A stretch of 64,000 nt of DNA from Microbacterium sp. lyk4-40-TSB-66 (GTDB lineage: Bacteria > Actinomycetota > Actinomycetes > Actinomycetales > Microbacteriaceae), in contig NZ_JARVRW010000007.1 in the NCBI RefSeq assembly GCF_030209475.1, positions 1 through 64,000 of the forward strand, written 5' to 3'. Numbering within the stretch: position 1 is the stretch's first letter; each line of letters begins with the position of its first letter. Below, in pieces: positions 36,114 to 44,759 of the stretch. The notes beneath the pieces are model-generated. The model searched no databases. It worked only from the letters and a program-made list of their open reading frames with translations, and had not been told where the DNA came from. Both the position numbers and the translations under genes were made by a program.

Positions 36114-37170
36114 CCCGGTCCCGACGGCCGTCCGCCGCCGGAACGGCGGCGCCGCCCGTCTCGGGTGGCGCCGCGGGAACGGCGTCGCCGCCGGTCTCGG
36201 GTGGCGCCGCGGGAACGGCGTCGCCGCCCGTCTCGGGTAACGACGGAGCGGGGCCCGTCCGCTCCCCGTTCGACGCGGCGGGCCCGCTGCGGTGGCGGCG
36301 CTCGATCGCCTGACCCGCGTAAGAGGCGGCGATGATGAGAGCGGCGCCGGCGAGACCGGGGAGCCCCACCATCTCGCCGCCGATGGCCACACCGACGGCG
36401 AGCGCCCACACCGGCTCGGTCCCCATGAGGATGCTCGCGCGCGTCGCCGACGTGCGCCGTACCGCCCACAGCTGCACCACGAAAGCGAAGACCGAGCACA
36501 GCAGCCCCAGGAAGAGCACGTTCGCCCAGCCGGATGCCGTGAGGCGACCTGCCGCCGCCGGGAGCTCGGCGCCCGCCACGGCCGACGAGGTCGCGGCGCA
36601 CACGACGAGCTGAACGAGCACGACCCCGAGTGTGCTGTCGAGACGACCGCGGGTCAGGCGCGCGCTGGCCGTGACGTGGAAGGCGCGCACCACCGCGGCG
36701 GCGATGACGAGCGCATCCCCGATGGCGGGTGCGCGCAATCCGCCGCCCGACACCAGCAGCGCGACACCGACCACCGCGGCGACGGCGGCGACGAAGTACG
36801 ACCTCGGAAGCCACGAGCGGGACGCGATGCTCTCGAGCACCGGGGTGAACACGAGGGCGAGGCTGATGAGCAGACCCGCATTGGTCGCCGAGGTCAGGTG
36901 CACGCCGGCGGTCTCGAGCCCGATCACCGCCGCCTGCGAGCATCCGAGGAGGGCGGCGATCGCCAGTCCCCGACCGCGCGGCATCCGTTCCCCGCGGATC
37001 AGGCAGACGACGCCGAGCGCCGCGGCGGCGACGATGAATCGCAGTGCCACGGCGGGGGCGACACCCACCTCGCCGGTCAGCTCTTTCGCAGAGAGGAAGC
37101 TCGCGCCCCACACCGCCGCCACGGCGATCAGCAGCACGTCGACGACGATCTCGGGTGGGCGACGGGTCAT
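36094..37170 (-). CDS. EamA/DMT-family exporter
   Basis: Membrane protein of about 358 residues with ten hydrophobic segments in two EamA repeats (first repeat near 10-130, AVWGASFLSAKEL; second near 145-280, ending RASILMGTEPVWALAVG). It belongs to the drug/metabolite transporter superfamily, probably exporting amino acids or other metabolites; the substrate is unknown. The tail after about residue 290 is hydrophilic with a 12-residue tandem repeat. The ATG at 37170 is preferred because an upstream GTG (37227) or ATG (37224) would leave under 20 bp to the divergent LysR gene, but neither is excluded. The 3' end overlaps the convergent surface-protein gene by 20 nt. Confidence 0.88.
   Translation of the reverse strand: MTRRPPEIVVDVLLIAVAAVWGASFLSAKELTGEVGVAPAVALRFIVAAAALGVVCLIRGERMPRGRGLAIAALLGCSQAAVIGLETAGVHLTSATNAGLLISLALVFTPVLESIASRSWLPRSYFVAAVAAVVGVALLVSGGGLRAPAIGDALVIAAAVVRAFHVTASARLTRGRLDSTLGVVLVQLVVCAATSSAVAGAELPAAAGRLTASGWANVLFLGLLCSVFAFVVQLWAVRRTSATRASILMGTEPVWALAVGVAIGGEMVGLPGLAGAALIIAASYAGQAIERRHRSGPAASNGERTGPAPSLPETGGDAVPAAPPETGGDAVPAAPPETGGAAVPAADGRRDRVTPAGG
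36158..36240. repeat. 36-bp in-frame repeat in EamA C-terminus
   Basis: Units beginning GTCTCGGGTGGCGCCGCGGG start at 36158, 36194 and 36230 (the last partial). On the minus strand they encode the 12-residue repeat PETGGDAVPAAP in the cytoplasmic tail of the transporter. Confidence 0.9.
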
Positions 37171-37241
37171 GAACCCACCGTCGTCCGACCGACCCGGAAG
37201 AGCAACGACAAATTTCTTCAGCATCACGTAAGTTCAGACTT

Positions 37242-38144
37242 ATGGATGCCGCTCACCTCCGCTTGCTGCGCGAGCTCGCCGACCGCGGCAGCGTCGCCGC
37301 CGTCGCCGAGGCCCTGCACATCTCGGCATCCGCCGTGTCGCAACAGCTCGCCACCCTGCAGGCGCGCGTGCCCGTACCGCTCACGATGCGACGCGGTCGC
37401 GTCCTGGCCCTGACCCCGGCGGGCGAAGCGCTGGCGACGGCGGGCACCCGTGTCGACGAGGCGCTCACCGCCGCGCGCGAAGCGGTGGGGGCGTTCCTCG
37501 AGAGCGAGCACCGGTCCGTCCGCGTGTCGGCGTTCCACAGCGCGGGGCTGTCGCTCTTCGGTGCCCTGCTGCGCGAGCTCGACGGCATCCCCCCGTTGCA
37601 CCTGAGCGACGCCGATGTGGCCCACCGCGACTTCCCGGGGCTCACCGCCGACCACGATCTCGTCATCGCCCACCGTCTGGCGCACGACGCGCCCTGGCCG
37701 CTCGACCGTGTCGTCGCGACCCCCCTCCTCGAGGAGCCCCTCGACATCGCGCTCCCGTCGGGGCATCCCCTCGCGGATCGTGAGACGGTGCACGCCGCCG
37801 ACCTTGCCGATGAGCAGTGGGTGTCGGTTCACGAGGGGTTCCCCCTCGCGGGGGTGCTCGACCACGTCGCGGCGCACCTCGGCAGGCCCTTGCGCATCGC
37901 GCACCGCATCAACGAGTTCTCGGTGACCGCCGCGGTCGTGCGCGCAGGAGCCGCGATCGCCGTCATGCCCCGCACGACGACGATCCCCCTCGCCGTCGAC
38001 GGCGTCGTCCTGCGCCCGCTCGCCGACCTCGACCTCGTGCGCCACGTCGACGTCCTCGCCCGCCCCGACACCCTCGCCTACGCCGCAGTGCGGCGCGTGC
38101 TGCAGGCTCTGCGTACGGTGGCGGCGGGGGCGGCGGCGGGATAG
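37242..38144 (+). CDS. LysR-family transcriptional regulator
   Basis: A 300-residue LysR-type regulator. The N-terminal winged helix-turn-helix (LLRELADRGSVAAVAEALHI, then SASAVSQQLATLQ) is followed by an effector domain (about 90-295; SVTAAVVRAGAAIAVMPRTT is the usual second-lobe motif). Divergent from the EamA exporter, the common arrangement in which the regulator senses the exported metabolite. TAAGTT lies 7 nt before the ATG and no ribosome site is visible, suggesting a leaderless message. A GC-rich repeat array follows the stop. Confidence 0.92.
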   Translation: MDAAHLRLLRELADRGSVAAVAEALHISASAVSQQLATLQARVPVPLTMRRGRVLALTPAGEALATAGTRVDEALTAAREAVGAFLESEHRSVRVSAFHSAGLSLFGALLRELDGIPPLHLSDADVAHRDFPGLTADHDLVIAHRLAHDAPWPLDRVVATPLLEEPLDIALPSGHPLADRETVHAADLADEQWVSVHEGFPLAGVLDHVAAHLGRPLRIAHRINEFSVTAAVVRAGAAIAVMPRTTTIPLAVDGVVLRPLADLDLVRHVDVLARPDTLAYAAVRRVLQALRTVAAGAAAG

Positions 38145-38333
38145 CCGCTCGAGACGGCGGGGGCGCGGGGCGCCGAGCGTGTGAGGGCCCGCGGCGCCGC
38201 TCGAGACGGTGGGGCCGCGCGGCGCCACTCGAGCCTGCGGGGGCCCGCGGCGCCGCTCGAGTCGGCGGAGGCGCTGGGCGCCGCTCGAGTCGGCCGAGGC
38301 GCGGGGCGCCGCTCGGGTCGGCGGTAGCGGCGA
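38145..38333. repeat. GC-rich 28-30-bp repeats with XhoI-like core
   Basis: About six degenerate units related to GGCGCCGCTCGAGTCGGCGG, each with CTCGAG (or CTCGGG) and GGCGCC cores, fill the space between the convergent LysR and DUF2079 genes. GGCGCC and CTCGAG are self-complementary, so the array can fold. It may serve as a terminator; no gene is seen. Confidence 0.82.
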
Positions 38334-39908
38334 TCAGCGGCAGGCGACCTCGTAGCCGTCGCGGGAGAAGACCTGTGCGTACTCGGCATCCGGGAACAAG
38401 AGCCGCCCCACGGCGCCGACGTCGCCCCATTCTCCGGGCGTGCCGCCGGCGATGGTATCGATGACGAGGCAGTCGGGGGCCGGGTTGTCGTTGCCGATCC
38501 AGAACACCTCGTGGTCGCTCACCAGGTAGTTCATCAACCCGATGTCGCTGACGACGCTCGCCCCCTCCGGCACCGCGGCGATCGCCGCCTGGGCGCTCGC
38601 CGCGCGCGTCGACGGCTCCCAGCCCTCGGCCTCCACCAGGGAGAACAGCGGCAGTCCGGGCAGCAGCACGACCGCCGCCGTGACCGCGACCGCGGGAGCT
38701 TGTCGGACGTAGGCCCGCATCCACGCCCAGCGCGAGGAACGCCCGCGCTCGATGGCATCCAGCAAGGCGACGAGCACGATCGGGATCAGCACGGCGCTGT
38801 AGTGCCACGTGGGCGCCCAGTAGCCGCTGTTGGTCGAGAGGAAGCGCCAGGCCAGAGTCGGGAGCAGCAGCAGTGCCACCGGCGAGCGCAGCGCGAGCCC
38901 GGCGGAACAGGCGAGGATGAGCGCCAGCGTCTCCCCCTTGGCCGGGTTGAAGAGGGCCGCCGTGTCGGCGAAGACGCTGATCGGGTCGGCTTTGTCGGCG
39001 TAGGCCCACTCGCCTCCGGGGTTCAGCGCTGGCAGCACGATCATCGTCGCGACGACGAACCAGATCGCGCCCCACGCGGCCAGACCCGCGCCCAGGCCCA
39101 TGCCCGACCGGAGGAACCGGCGGACCGCGGTCGAGGTCGAGGTCGCACCGGCCGCGGGGACTTCGCGGGAGGGGATGCCGCGTTCCCGCCACGCGAGGAG
39201 GACGACGAGCAGCCCGAGCACGACCACGGTGAGGCCGAGGTCTTCTTTCACGAAGACCAGGGGGGCGCCCCAGAGACACGCCGCACGCCACCGGCGATCG
39301 AGCACCGCGACGAGGCTGAGCGTCAGGAGGGGCACCGCCAACGCGATCTCGTGGAATTGGGCATCGGCGGCGTACTGCAGACCCCACGCGAAGCCGAACG
39401 CCAGGCCGAGGGCCACGGCCGACGCCGTTCCCAGACGCGCCTTCACCGCGCGGGTGAAGACGGCCGCGGCGAGTGCGAAGCAGGCGGCCTGGATGACGAG
39501 CAGCGTGAACGCGGAGGGGAAGACGGCATAGATCGGCGCCAGTACCGCGAGCAGCGGGTGGAAGTGGTCGCCGAGCAGGTTGTAGCCGTCGCCCTTGATG
39601 GTGACGATGGGCGGCTGGAGCGCGGCGTACCGCGAGAGCAGTTGGGTGAAGATGCCGAGATCCCACGAGCGGGCGGTGTACTGCGCCCACTGCTGGGCGG
39701 CGAAGAGGACGTAGCCCGCGAACACCACGGCGAAGACGGCGACGGGGGCGGCCCACGCGCGACGGCGCCCCCACACGCGGCTCGCGACTCGTGTCGCACG
39801 CCCCGGCGCAGGGGGCCGCGACGACGCCGGAGGCGCGGCCGGGGCGGCCGGCGCCCTCGGGGCACCGGCGGGGTCACCCGGCGTGGCGGGCGCGGACGTC
39901 TGAGTCAT
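38334..39908 (-). CDS. DUF2079 polytopic membrane protein
   Basis: A 524-residue integral membrane protein with about ten hydrophobic segments after a Pro/Ala-rich cytoplasmic N-terminus (residues 1-45). The first extracytoplasmic loop has WDLGIFTQLLSRYAALQPP and GDHFHPLLAVLAPIYAVFPS, hallmark DUF2079 motifs, a family related to GT-C glycosyltransferases. The C-terminus is extracytoplasmic-like. It probably uses a lipid-linked sugar to modify a surface product, but this is inference from the fold family. The ATG at 39908 is preferred over an in-frame start at 39926. It lies 63 nt downstream of tatB, probably in the same operon. Confidence 0.85.
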   Translation of the reverse strand: MTQTSAPATPGDPAGAPRAPAAPAAPPASSRPPAPGRATRVASRVWGRRRAWAAPVAVFAVVFAGYVLFAAQQWAQYTARSWDLGIFTQLLSRYAALQPPIVTIKGDGYNLLGDHFHPLLAVLAPIYAVFPSAFTLLVIQAACFALAAAVFTRAVKARLGTASAVALGLAFGFAWGLQYAADAQFHEIALAVPLLTLSLVAVLDRRWRAACLWGAPLVFVKEDLGLTVVVLGLLVVLLAWRERGIPSREVPAAGATSTSTAVRRFLRSGMGLGAGLAAWGAIWFVVATMIVLPALNPGGEWAYADKADPISVFADTAALFNPAKGETLALILACSAGLALRSPVALLLLPTLAWRFLSTNSGYWAPTWHYSAVLIPIVLVALLDAIERGRSSRWAWMRAYVRQAPAVAVTAAVVLLPGLPLFSLVEAEGWEPSTRAASAQAAIAAVPEGASVVSDIGLMNYLVSDHEVFWIGNDNPAPDCLVIDTIAGGTPGEWGDVGAVGRLLFPDAEYAQVFSRDGYEVACR

Positions 39909-39971
39909 GCGCCCATCATCGCGCACCCCTCCACCGCAGATCGAAGCGGTGAGGGGCCGGGGCCGGCTCGC

Positions 39972-40418
39972 TCACCGGGGAGGAGGCGTCCCGATCTCCG
40001 CGGTCGCGGGTACGGCGCCCGATACGGGCGCGAGGGGCTCCACGGCCACCGTGCGGGGCTCGGGTGCCGACCCCGACTCACGGGACTCCGGTGGCGTGGG
40101 CGGATCCGATTCGTCCACCGCGGCCGGGGCCGCGGTCGCGCCGGCGGCCGGCGGCGCTTCAGGTTCCGTGAGCAGCGCCTCCCGGATGATGCGCCGCGGA
40201 TCGTACTGACGGGGGTCGAGGCGCTGCCAGTCGACGTCGGCGACCTCGGGGCCCAGCTCTTCCCGCACCCGCTCCTGTGCGGTGCGGGCCAGGCGTCGCA
40301 CCTGCTGGATCGTCCGGCGCAGCGACTCCGCGGCCGCCGGCAGGCGCTCCGGCCCGATGATCATCACGGCGATCAGGCCGATGAGCATCAGCTTCTCGAT
40401 CGTCAGGCCGAAGGTCAC
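39972..40418 (-). CDS. tatB: Sec-independent (Tat) translocase subunit TatB-like
   Basis: A 148-residue protein with an N-terminal membrane helix (about residues 6-22), the hinge GPERLPAAAESL and an amphipathic helix (about 30-60), followed by GPEVADVDWQRLDPRQYDPR, a block typical of actinobacterial TatB-like proteins. The last 65 residues are low-complexity Pro/Ala/Glu. TatB receives twin-arginine signal peptides for the TatC complex. It follows tatA by 48 nt; no tatC is in the window. The length and the charged tail favour TatB over TatA. Confidence 0.85.
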   Translation of the reverse strand: MTFGLTIEKLMLIGLIAVMIIGPERLPAAAESLRRTIQQVRRLARTAQERVREELGPEVADVDWQRLDPRQYDPRRIIREALLTEPEAPPAAGATAAPAAVDESDPPTPPESRESGSAPEPRTVAVEPLAPVSGAVPATAEIGTPPPR

Positions 40419-40466
40419 GGGGCCGCCCTCCGTCTCACTGCGGAGTCGTGCGAGCGCATCGCCGCG

Positions 40467-40706
40467 TCAGCGCGTCGGCGGCGAGTCGGCGGCGACCCCG
40501 TCGATGCGGGCGTCTGCGACGCCGGCGGGGGACGTGGGTGCGTCGGAGGCGGCGTCCTCCTCCTTCATCGCCTTGATCTCGCCGCGGAACACGCGGGCCG
40601 ACTTGCCCACGCTCTGCGCGAGGGCGGGGAGTTTGGCGGCACCGAAGAGCAGCAGGATCACCGCCAGCACGATCAGCAGATGCCATCCGGTCAGTCCATG
40701 GAGCAT
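40467..40706 (-). CDS. tatA: Sec-independent (Tat) translocase subunit TatA
   Basis: A 79-residue protein with the TatA architecture: membrane helix (about residues 6-22, HLLIVLAVILLLFGAAKLPA), FGAAKLP hinge, amphipathic helix (KSARVFRGEIKAMKEED) and an acidic tail. It forms the pore-like element of the Tat exporter. The ATG is preceded by GAGGAGG. First gene of a tatA-tatB-DUF2079 run, divergent from a secreted multidomain protein and close to a Tat-dependent TIM-barrel protein. Most Actinobacteria carry their housekeeping tat genes elsewhere, so this could be an additional copy (inference). Confidence 0.9.
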   Translation of the reverse strand: MLHGLTGWHLLIVLAVILLLFGAAKLPALAQSVGKSARVFRGEIKAMKEEDAASDAPTSPAGVADARIDGVAADSPPTR

Positions 40707-40775
40707 GAGGCCTCCTCGGCCGTGCCGACGTCATTGCCGGCGATGGGGATCGGCGCGGGGGACGCACCGTCGGCG

Positions 40776-40805
40776 ATGCTAGTCCGCGACGATGCTGAAT
40801 CACAA
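40776..40805 (-). promoter_or_regulatory. Candidate tatAB promoter
   Basis: On the minus strand TTGTGA (40805-40800), 18-nt spacer and TAGCAT (40781-40776) lie about 70 nt upstream of the tatA start. A moderate match only. Confidence 0.45.
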
Positions 40806-40854
40806 GCTCTGCGTTGGACGCACTTTTGTTGAACACACAATGCGCACCTTTTGA

Positions 40855-40887
40855 TTGACCTATGGAAAAACATCGGTCAAGATGACC
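40855..40887. promoter_or_regulatory. Clustered TTGACC/GGTCA palindromes
   Basis: TTGACC (40855-40860) is inverted as GGTCAA (40875-40880), and the latter is part of a perfect GGTCA-AGA-TGACC palindrome (40875-40887). The element sits in the AT-richest part of the 420-bp gap between tatA and the secreted dehydrogenase-like gene. Probably an operator, or a -35 region for rightward transcription. The rest of the gap (40888-41126) shows only a ribosome site, AGGAG, at 41111. Confidence 0.55.
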
Positions 40888-41126
40888 AACGAGTGACATC
40901 GCCGACCATGCGAACGACTCATCCCCCCGGAGTCCACCGAGATCCGCCACGCAGAGGCGGCGATCGGCGACCCATCCGAACTCGATGAAGAGCGGAGGAA
41001 GGTACCCGCGTGTGGCCGACAGCCACCGCACGATGAGCCCGGGCCGCCACGAAACAGTCGTTGAGACCGACCGTGTGGCGACCCGGTGAAAACAACTCGC
41101 ACGCATTCACAGGAGCTGTATTCACG

Positions 41127-44100
41127 ATGAACTCTACTTCTCGGCATCCGGCCGTCCGGGCCCGGTTGACGGCGGTCCTCGCGGCCACCGCACTGGGCCT
41201 GGGCGCCATCGCCGCGGCCCCCGCACCAGCCTTCGCCCACGAGGGCCACGACCACGGGACCGATCCCGTCATCACCGATCCCGGTGGCGACCACGGCGAC
41301 CCGACCGACCCCGGCACCCCGGATCCCGGCGACACCGGTGAAGACGGCGGCGCCCTCGACTGGAGCAACTACGAGCGCGTCCTCCTCACGAAGAACGTGG
41401 GTGAGCCGATCGACCTCGCGGTGCTCCCCGACAAGCGCGTCCTGCACACCGCCCGCAACGGCGACGTGCGCCTGACCGACCCGGCCACCGGCGTCACGCG
41501 CGTCACCAACACCCTCGACGTCTACGCCAACTCCGAGGACGGCCTCCAGACGGTCGCCATCGACCCCGACTTCGAGGACAACGGCTGGGTCTACCTCGTC
41601 TACTCCCCGCGCGACGCGGACGGCGACGGCGTGGCCGACACCCCCACCGGTAACGCGCCGAACACGCTGCCCGCCGGCGCCGACGAGTCCTACTGGGACC
41701 AGTGGGTGGGCGTGAACCGCCTCGCCCGTTTCCAGTGGACCGGCGACCAGCTCGACCTGTCGACCGAGCAGACCATCCTCGACGTCGAGGTCCAGCGCGG
41801 GCAGTGCTGCCACGTGGGCGCCGACATCGGCTTCGACGCCGACGGCAACCTCTACCTGAGCACGGGCGACAACACCCCGGCGTCCACCCCGGGTGCGAAC
41901 GGCTTCGCCCCCAACAACGACGCTCCGGGCTTCAATCCCGGCTTCGACTCGCGTCGCGGCGCCGGCAACACCAATGATCTCCGCGGCAAGATCCTGCGCA
42001 TCCACGTCGAGGACGACGGGTCGTACACGATCCCCGAGGGCAACCTCTTCGCCCCCGGAACCGAGCTCACCCGCCCGGAGATCTTCGTGATGGGCGTGCG
42101 CAACCCGTTCCGCATCGAGGTCGACATCGAGACCAACTCGCTGTCGTGGGGCGACTACGGCCCCGACGCGACGAAGGCCGTCGCACAGACCGCGGGCCGC
42201 GGGCCCATGGGCCTGGTGGAGTGGAACGCCATCAGCCTCGACGAGCCGCAGAACGCCGGCTGGCCCTACGTGCACGCCGACAACCAGGCGTACAACGACT
42301 GGGACTTCGCCACCGCCACCCCCGGCGCGTTCTTCGACCCGCAGAACCTCAAGAACGAATCGCGCTGGAACACCGGTCTGACGGACCTGCCGCCCGCGCA
42401 GCCCGCGACCCTCTGGTACGGCGACAACCCCGGCGACCAGCCGTGGGACGAGCTGGTGAACTTCGGGGCCGGCAGCGGCCAGGGCCCGATGGGCGGACCC
42501 GTCTACCACTACGACGAGTCGAACCCCTCGACCACGAAGCTCCCCCGTCACTGGGACGGCAAGGCGTTCATGGGCGAGTTCTCGCAGGACTACATCGCCT
42601 CGTTCACGCTGGACTGGGATGCCTTCGAGGTCACCGACATCGAGGACTTCCTGCCCAACGCGGCCCTGTCGACGCTGGGCCAGCCCACGCACGACAACCC
42701 GATGGACATGGAGATCGGTCCCGACGGATCGATGTACGTGCTCGACTACGGTGACGGCTTCTTCCGTGCGAACCCGGATGCCGGGCTCTACCGCATCGAC
42801 TACGTCGCCGGCAACAAGTCGCCTCAGGCGCGCTTCACCGCCACGCCCACCTCGTCGTCGCAGGCTCCCCTCACGGTGCAGTTCGACGCCGCGGCATCCA
42901 CCGACCCCGACGGCGACGCCCTCACCTACGAGTGGGACTTCGACGGCAACGGGACCTTCGACGCCACCGGCGTGACCGCCTCGTACACCTACACGGAGCT
43001 CGGCAACTACACCGCGCGCCTGCGGGTCTCCGACGCGGGCGGACGCTTCGGACTGACCTCGCGCACCATCTCGGTGGGCAACCAGGCACCCGAGGTGAAG
43101 GTGGAGTTCCCCGGTAACGGCGCGTTCTTCGACTGGGGTCAGGCCATCCCGTTCAAGGTGACCACCACGGACGCCGAAGACGGCACCGCCACCGACTGCG
43201 CCCGAGTGACGTGGACGTACGGTCTCGGCCACGACGAGCACGCCCACCCCGAGGTCTCGGGAACGGGTTGCACGGGTGTCTTCCGCACCGACCCGAACTC
43301 GCCCGAGCACGGCCCCGGTGCCCTGCTCTACGGCGCGGTCGTGGTCACCTACTCCGACCGCGGCGCCAACGGTCTGCCCGCGGCCACCGGTGAGGCGACC
43401 GTTCGCCTGAACCCGAAGCTGCAGCAGGCCGAGCACGCCATCCGCCGCCAGGGTGTCGCCACCTACGCCGACACCGACGCGTCGGGCGGCAACGCCATCC
43501 GCGGCCTCGGCCAGGGCGACTTCCTCGCCTTCGACCCGGTGAACCTCGCCGGTATCGACGGTGCGGTCGTTCGGGCCACCGGTGCGGGCGAGGTCCAGCT
43601 GCGCTGGGGCGCCGCCGACGCCGAGCCCTTCGCCACGGCGAAGATCCCCGGAGGCAACGGCTGGAAGGACGTGCAGGTCGCGTTCGACGCCCCCGAGGGC
43701 ACCGGCGCGCTGTACGTCACCTCGCGTGACGAGCTCGCCGTCGACTCGCTGACCATGGTCGGCGACGGCGTGGGCGACGTGACGGCTCCCACGGTGGCTC
43801 ACACCCTCGCCCCCGCCGCCCCCACGGGTGTCGGCGGCGTGTTCAACGAGCCGGTCCGCTTCTCGGTGCAGGCCGCCGACAACGGCACGCTCGCCAGCGT
43901 CCAGTACTCGCGCGACAACGGCACGACCTGGACCAACCTCGCCGCCAACCAGCAGTACGGCGTGACGTTCGACCAGAACGGCACGTACGACCTCCGCTAC
44001 CGCGCCACCGACACCGGCGGCAACGTGTCGGAGCTGGGTTCGGTGTCGTTCACGATCGACCTCGACGCTCCCAACGAGCCGACGGTCGACACGCGGACGA

Positions 44101-44672
44101 TGGTCACGCTCGCCTCCCCGCGTGTCACCTACGGCGCCCCCGGCGACGTGACGGTGGCGGTGCGCGGCGAGGGCGGCGCACCCACGGGTGAGGTCGTGCT
44201 GACGGTGGGCGAGAACGAGATCGCCCGCGGAACGCTGGATGCCGACGGCAACGCCGTCATCGCCCTGCCCGCCGACCTGCCGGTCGGCACGCACACCCTG
44301 CGTGCCACCTACGGCGCCGACGAGACCTTCAAGGGCTCGGCCGGCATCGGTCGCCTCACCGTGTCGCAAGCGCGCTCGACGACCACGGTCGCCGTCTCGC
44401 CCACGCCGGTGAAGCCCGCCGTGGCGGCCGTCGCCACGGTCCAGGTGGTTTCGTCGACGGGCATCGTCCCGACCGGCGACGCCACGGTGACGATCCGCCG
44501 CAACAACGCGGTCGTCGCCACCCTCACCGGAACGCTCGGCGCAGACGGCACCGTCCAGGTGACCCTGCCCAAGCTCAGCACGGTGGGCGCCTACCAGGTG
44601 CAGGCGTCCTACACCGGGTCGACCGGCATCGCGAAGAGCAGCGGCAGCACCAGCCTGACCGTCCAGAAGTAA
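41127..44672 (+). CDS. Secreted glucose/sorbosone-dehydrogenase-like protein with PKD, CBM and Ig-like domains
   Basis: A 1181-residue exported protein. Order: signal peptide (1-38, APAPAFA); His/Asp/Pro/Gly-rich linker (39-75); beta-propeller of the glucose/sorbosone (quinoprotein) dehydrogenase type (about 80-555, LAVLPDKRVLHTARNGDVRL, GDYGPDATKA, NPMDMEIGPDGSMYVLDYG) with a vicinal Cys227-Cys228 pair; PKD domain (about 562-650); a beta domain; CBM6-like domain (about 764-875); Ig-like domain; two bacterial Ig-like repeats (about 988-1085 and 1090-1181). AGGAG precedes the chosen ATG; an in-frame start at 41061 lacks a signal peptide start. Likely a sugar-oxidising enzyme outside the cell; PQQ dependence is family knowledge, not shown. 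Shares the propeller type with the protein at 31676. Confidence 0.88.
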   Translation: MNSTSRHPAVRARLTAVLAATALGLGAIAAAPAPAFAHEGHDHGTDPVITDPGGDHGDPTDPGTPDPGDTGEDGGALDWSNYERVLLTKNVGEPIDLAVLPDKRVLHTARNGDVRLTDPATGVTRVTNTLDVYANSEDGLQTVAIDPDFEDNGWVYLVYSPRDADGDGVADTPTGNAPNTLPAGADESYWDQWVGVNRLARFQWTGDQLDLSTEQTILDVEVQRGQCCHVGADIGFDADGNLYLSTGDNTPASTPGANGFAPNNDAPGFNPGFDSRRGAGNTNDLRGKILRIHVEDDGSYTIPEGNLFAPGTELTRPEIFVMGVRNPFRIEVDIETNSLSWGDYGPDATKAVAQTAGRGPMGLVEWNAISLDEPQNAGWPYVHADNQAYNDWDFATATPGAFFDPQNLKNESRWNTGLTDLPPAQPATLWYGDNPGDQPWDELVNFGAGSGQGPMGGPVYHYDESNPSTTKLPRHWDGKAFMGEFSQDYIASFTLDWDAFEVTDIEDFLPNAALSTLGQPTHDNPMDMEIGPDGSMYVLDYGDGFFRANPDAGLYRIDYVAGNKSPQARFTATPTSSSQAPLTVQFDAAASTDPDGDALTYEWDFDGNGTFDATGVTASYTYTELGNYTARLRVSDAGGRFGLTSRTISVGNQAPEVKVEFPGNGAFFDWGQAIPFKVTTTDAEDGTATDCARVTWTYGLGHDEHAHPEVSGTGCTGVFRTDPNSPEHGPGALLYGAVVVTYSDRGANGLPAATGEATVRLNPKLQQAEHAIRRQGVATYADTDASGGNAIRGLGQGDFLAFDPVNLAGIDGAVVRATGAGEVQLRWGAADAEPFATAKIPGGNGWKDVQVAFDAPEGTGALYVTSRDELAVDSLTMVGDGVGDVTAPTVAHTLAPAAPTGVGGVFNEPVRFSVQAADNGTLASVQYSRDNGTTWTNLAANQQYGVTFDQNGTYDLRYRATDTGGNVSELGSVSFTIDLDAPNEPTVDTRTMVTLASPRVTYGAPGDVTVAVRGEGGAPTGEVVLTVGENEIARGTLDADGNAVIALPADLPVGTHTLRATYGADETFKGSAGIGRLTVSQARSTTTVAVSPTPVKPAVAAVATVQVVSSTGIVPTGDATVTIRRNNAVVATLTGTLGADGTVQVTLPKLSTVGAYQVQASYTGSTGIAKSSGSTSLTVQK

Positions 44673-44678
44673 CACCCC

Positions 44679-44708
44679 GGTGGGGGTCGCGCAGCTGCGG
44701 CCCCCACC
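44679..44708 (+). terminator. Intercistronic hairpin
   Basis: GGTGGGGGTCGC and GCGGCCCCCACC pair with one mismatch around GCAGCT, followed by ACACCC. It lies 7 nt after the stop; downstream genes on the same strand may be reached by read-through. Confidence 0.65.
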
Positions 44709-44759
44709 ACACCCTCGGCCGTCCCCGGCATCGGGGCGGACCCACCTCGAAGGAGAGTC

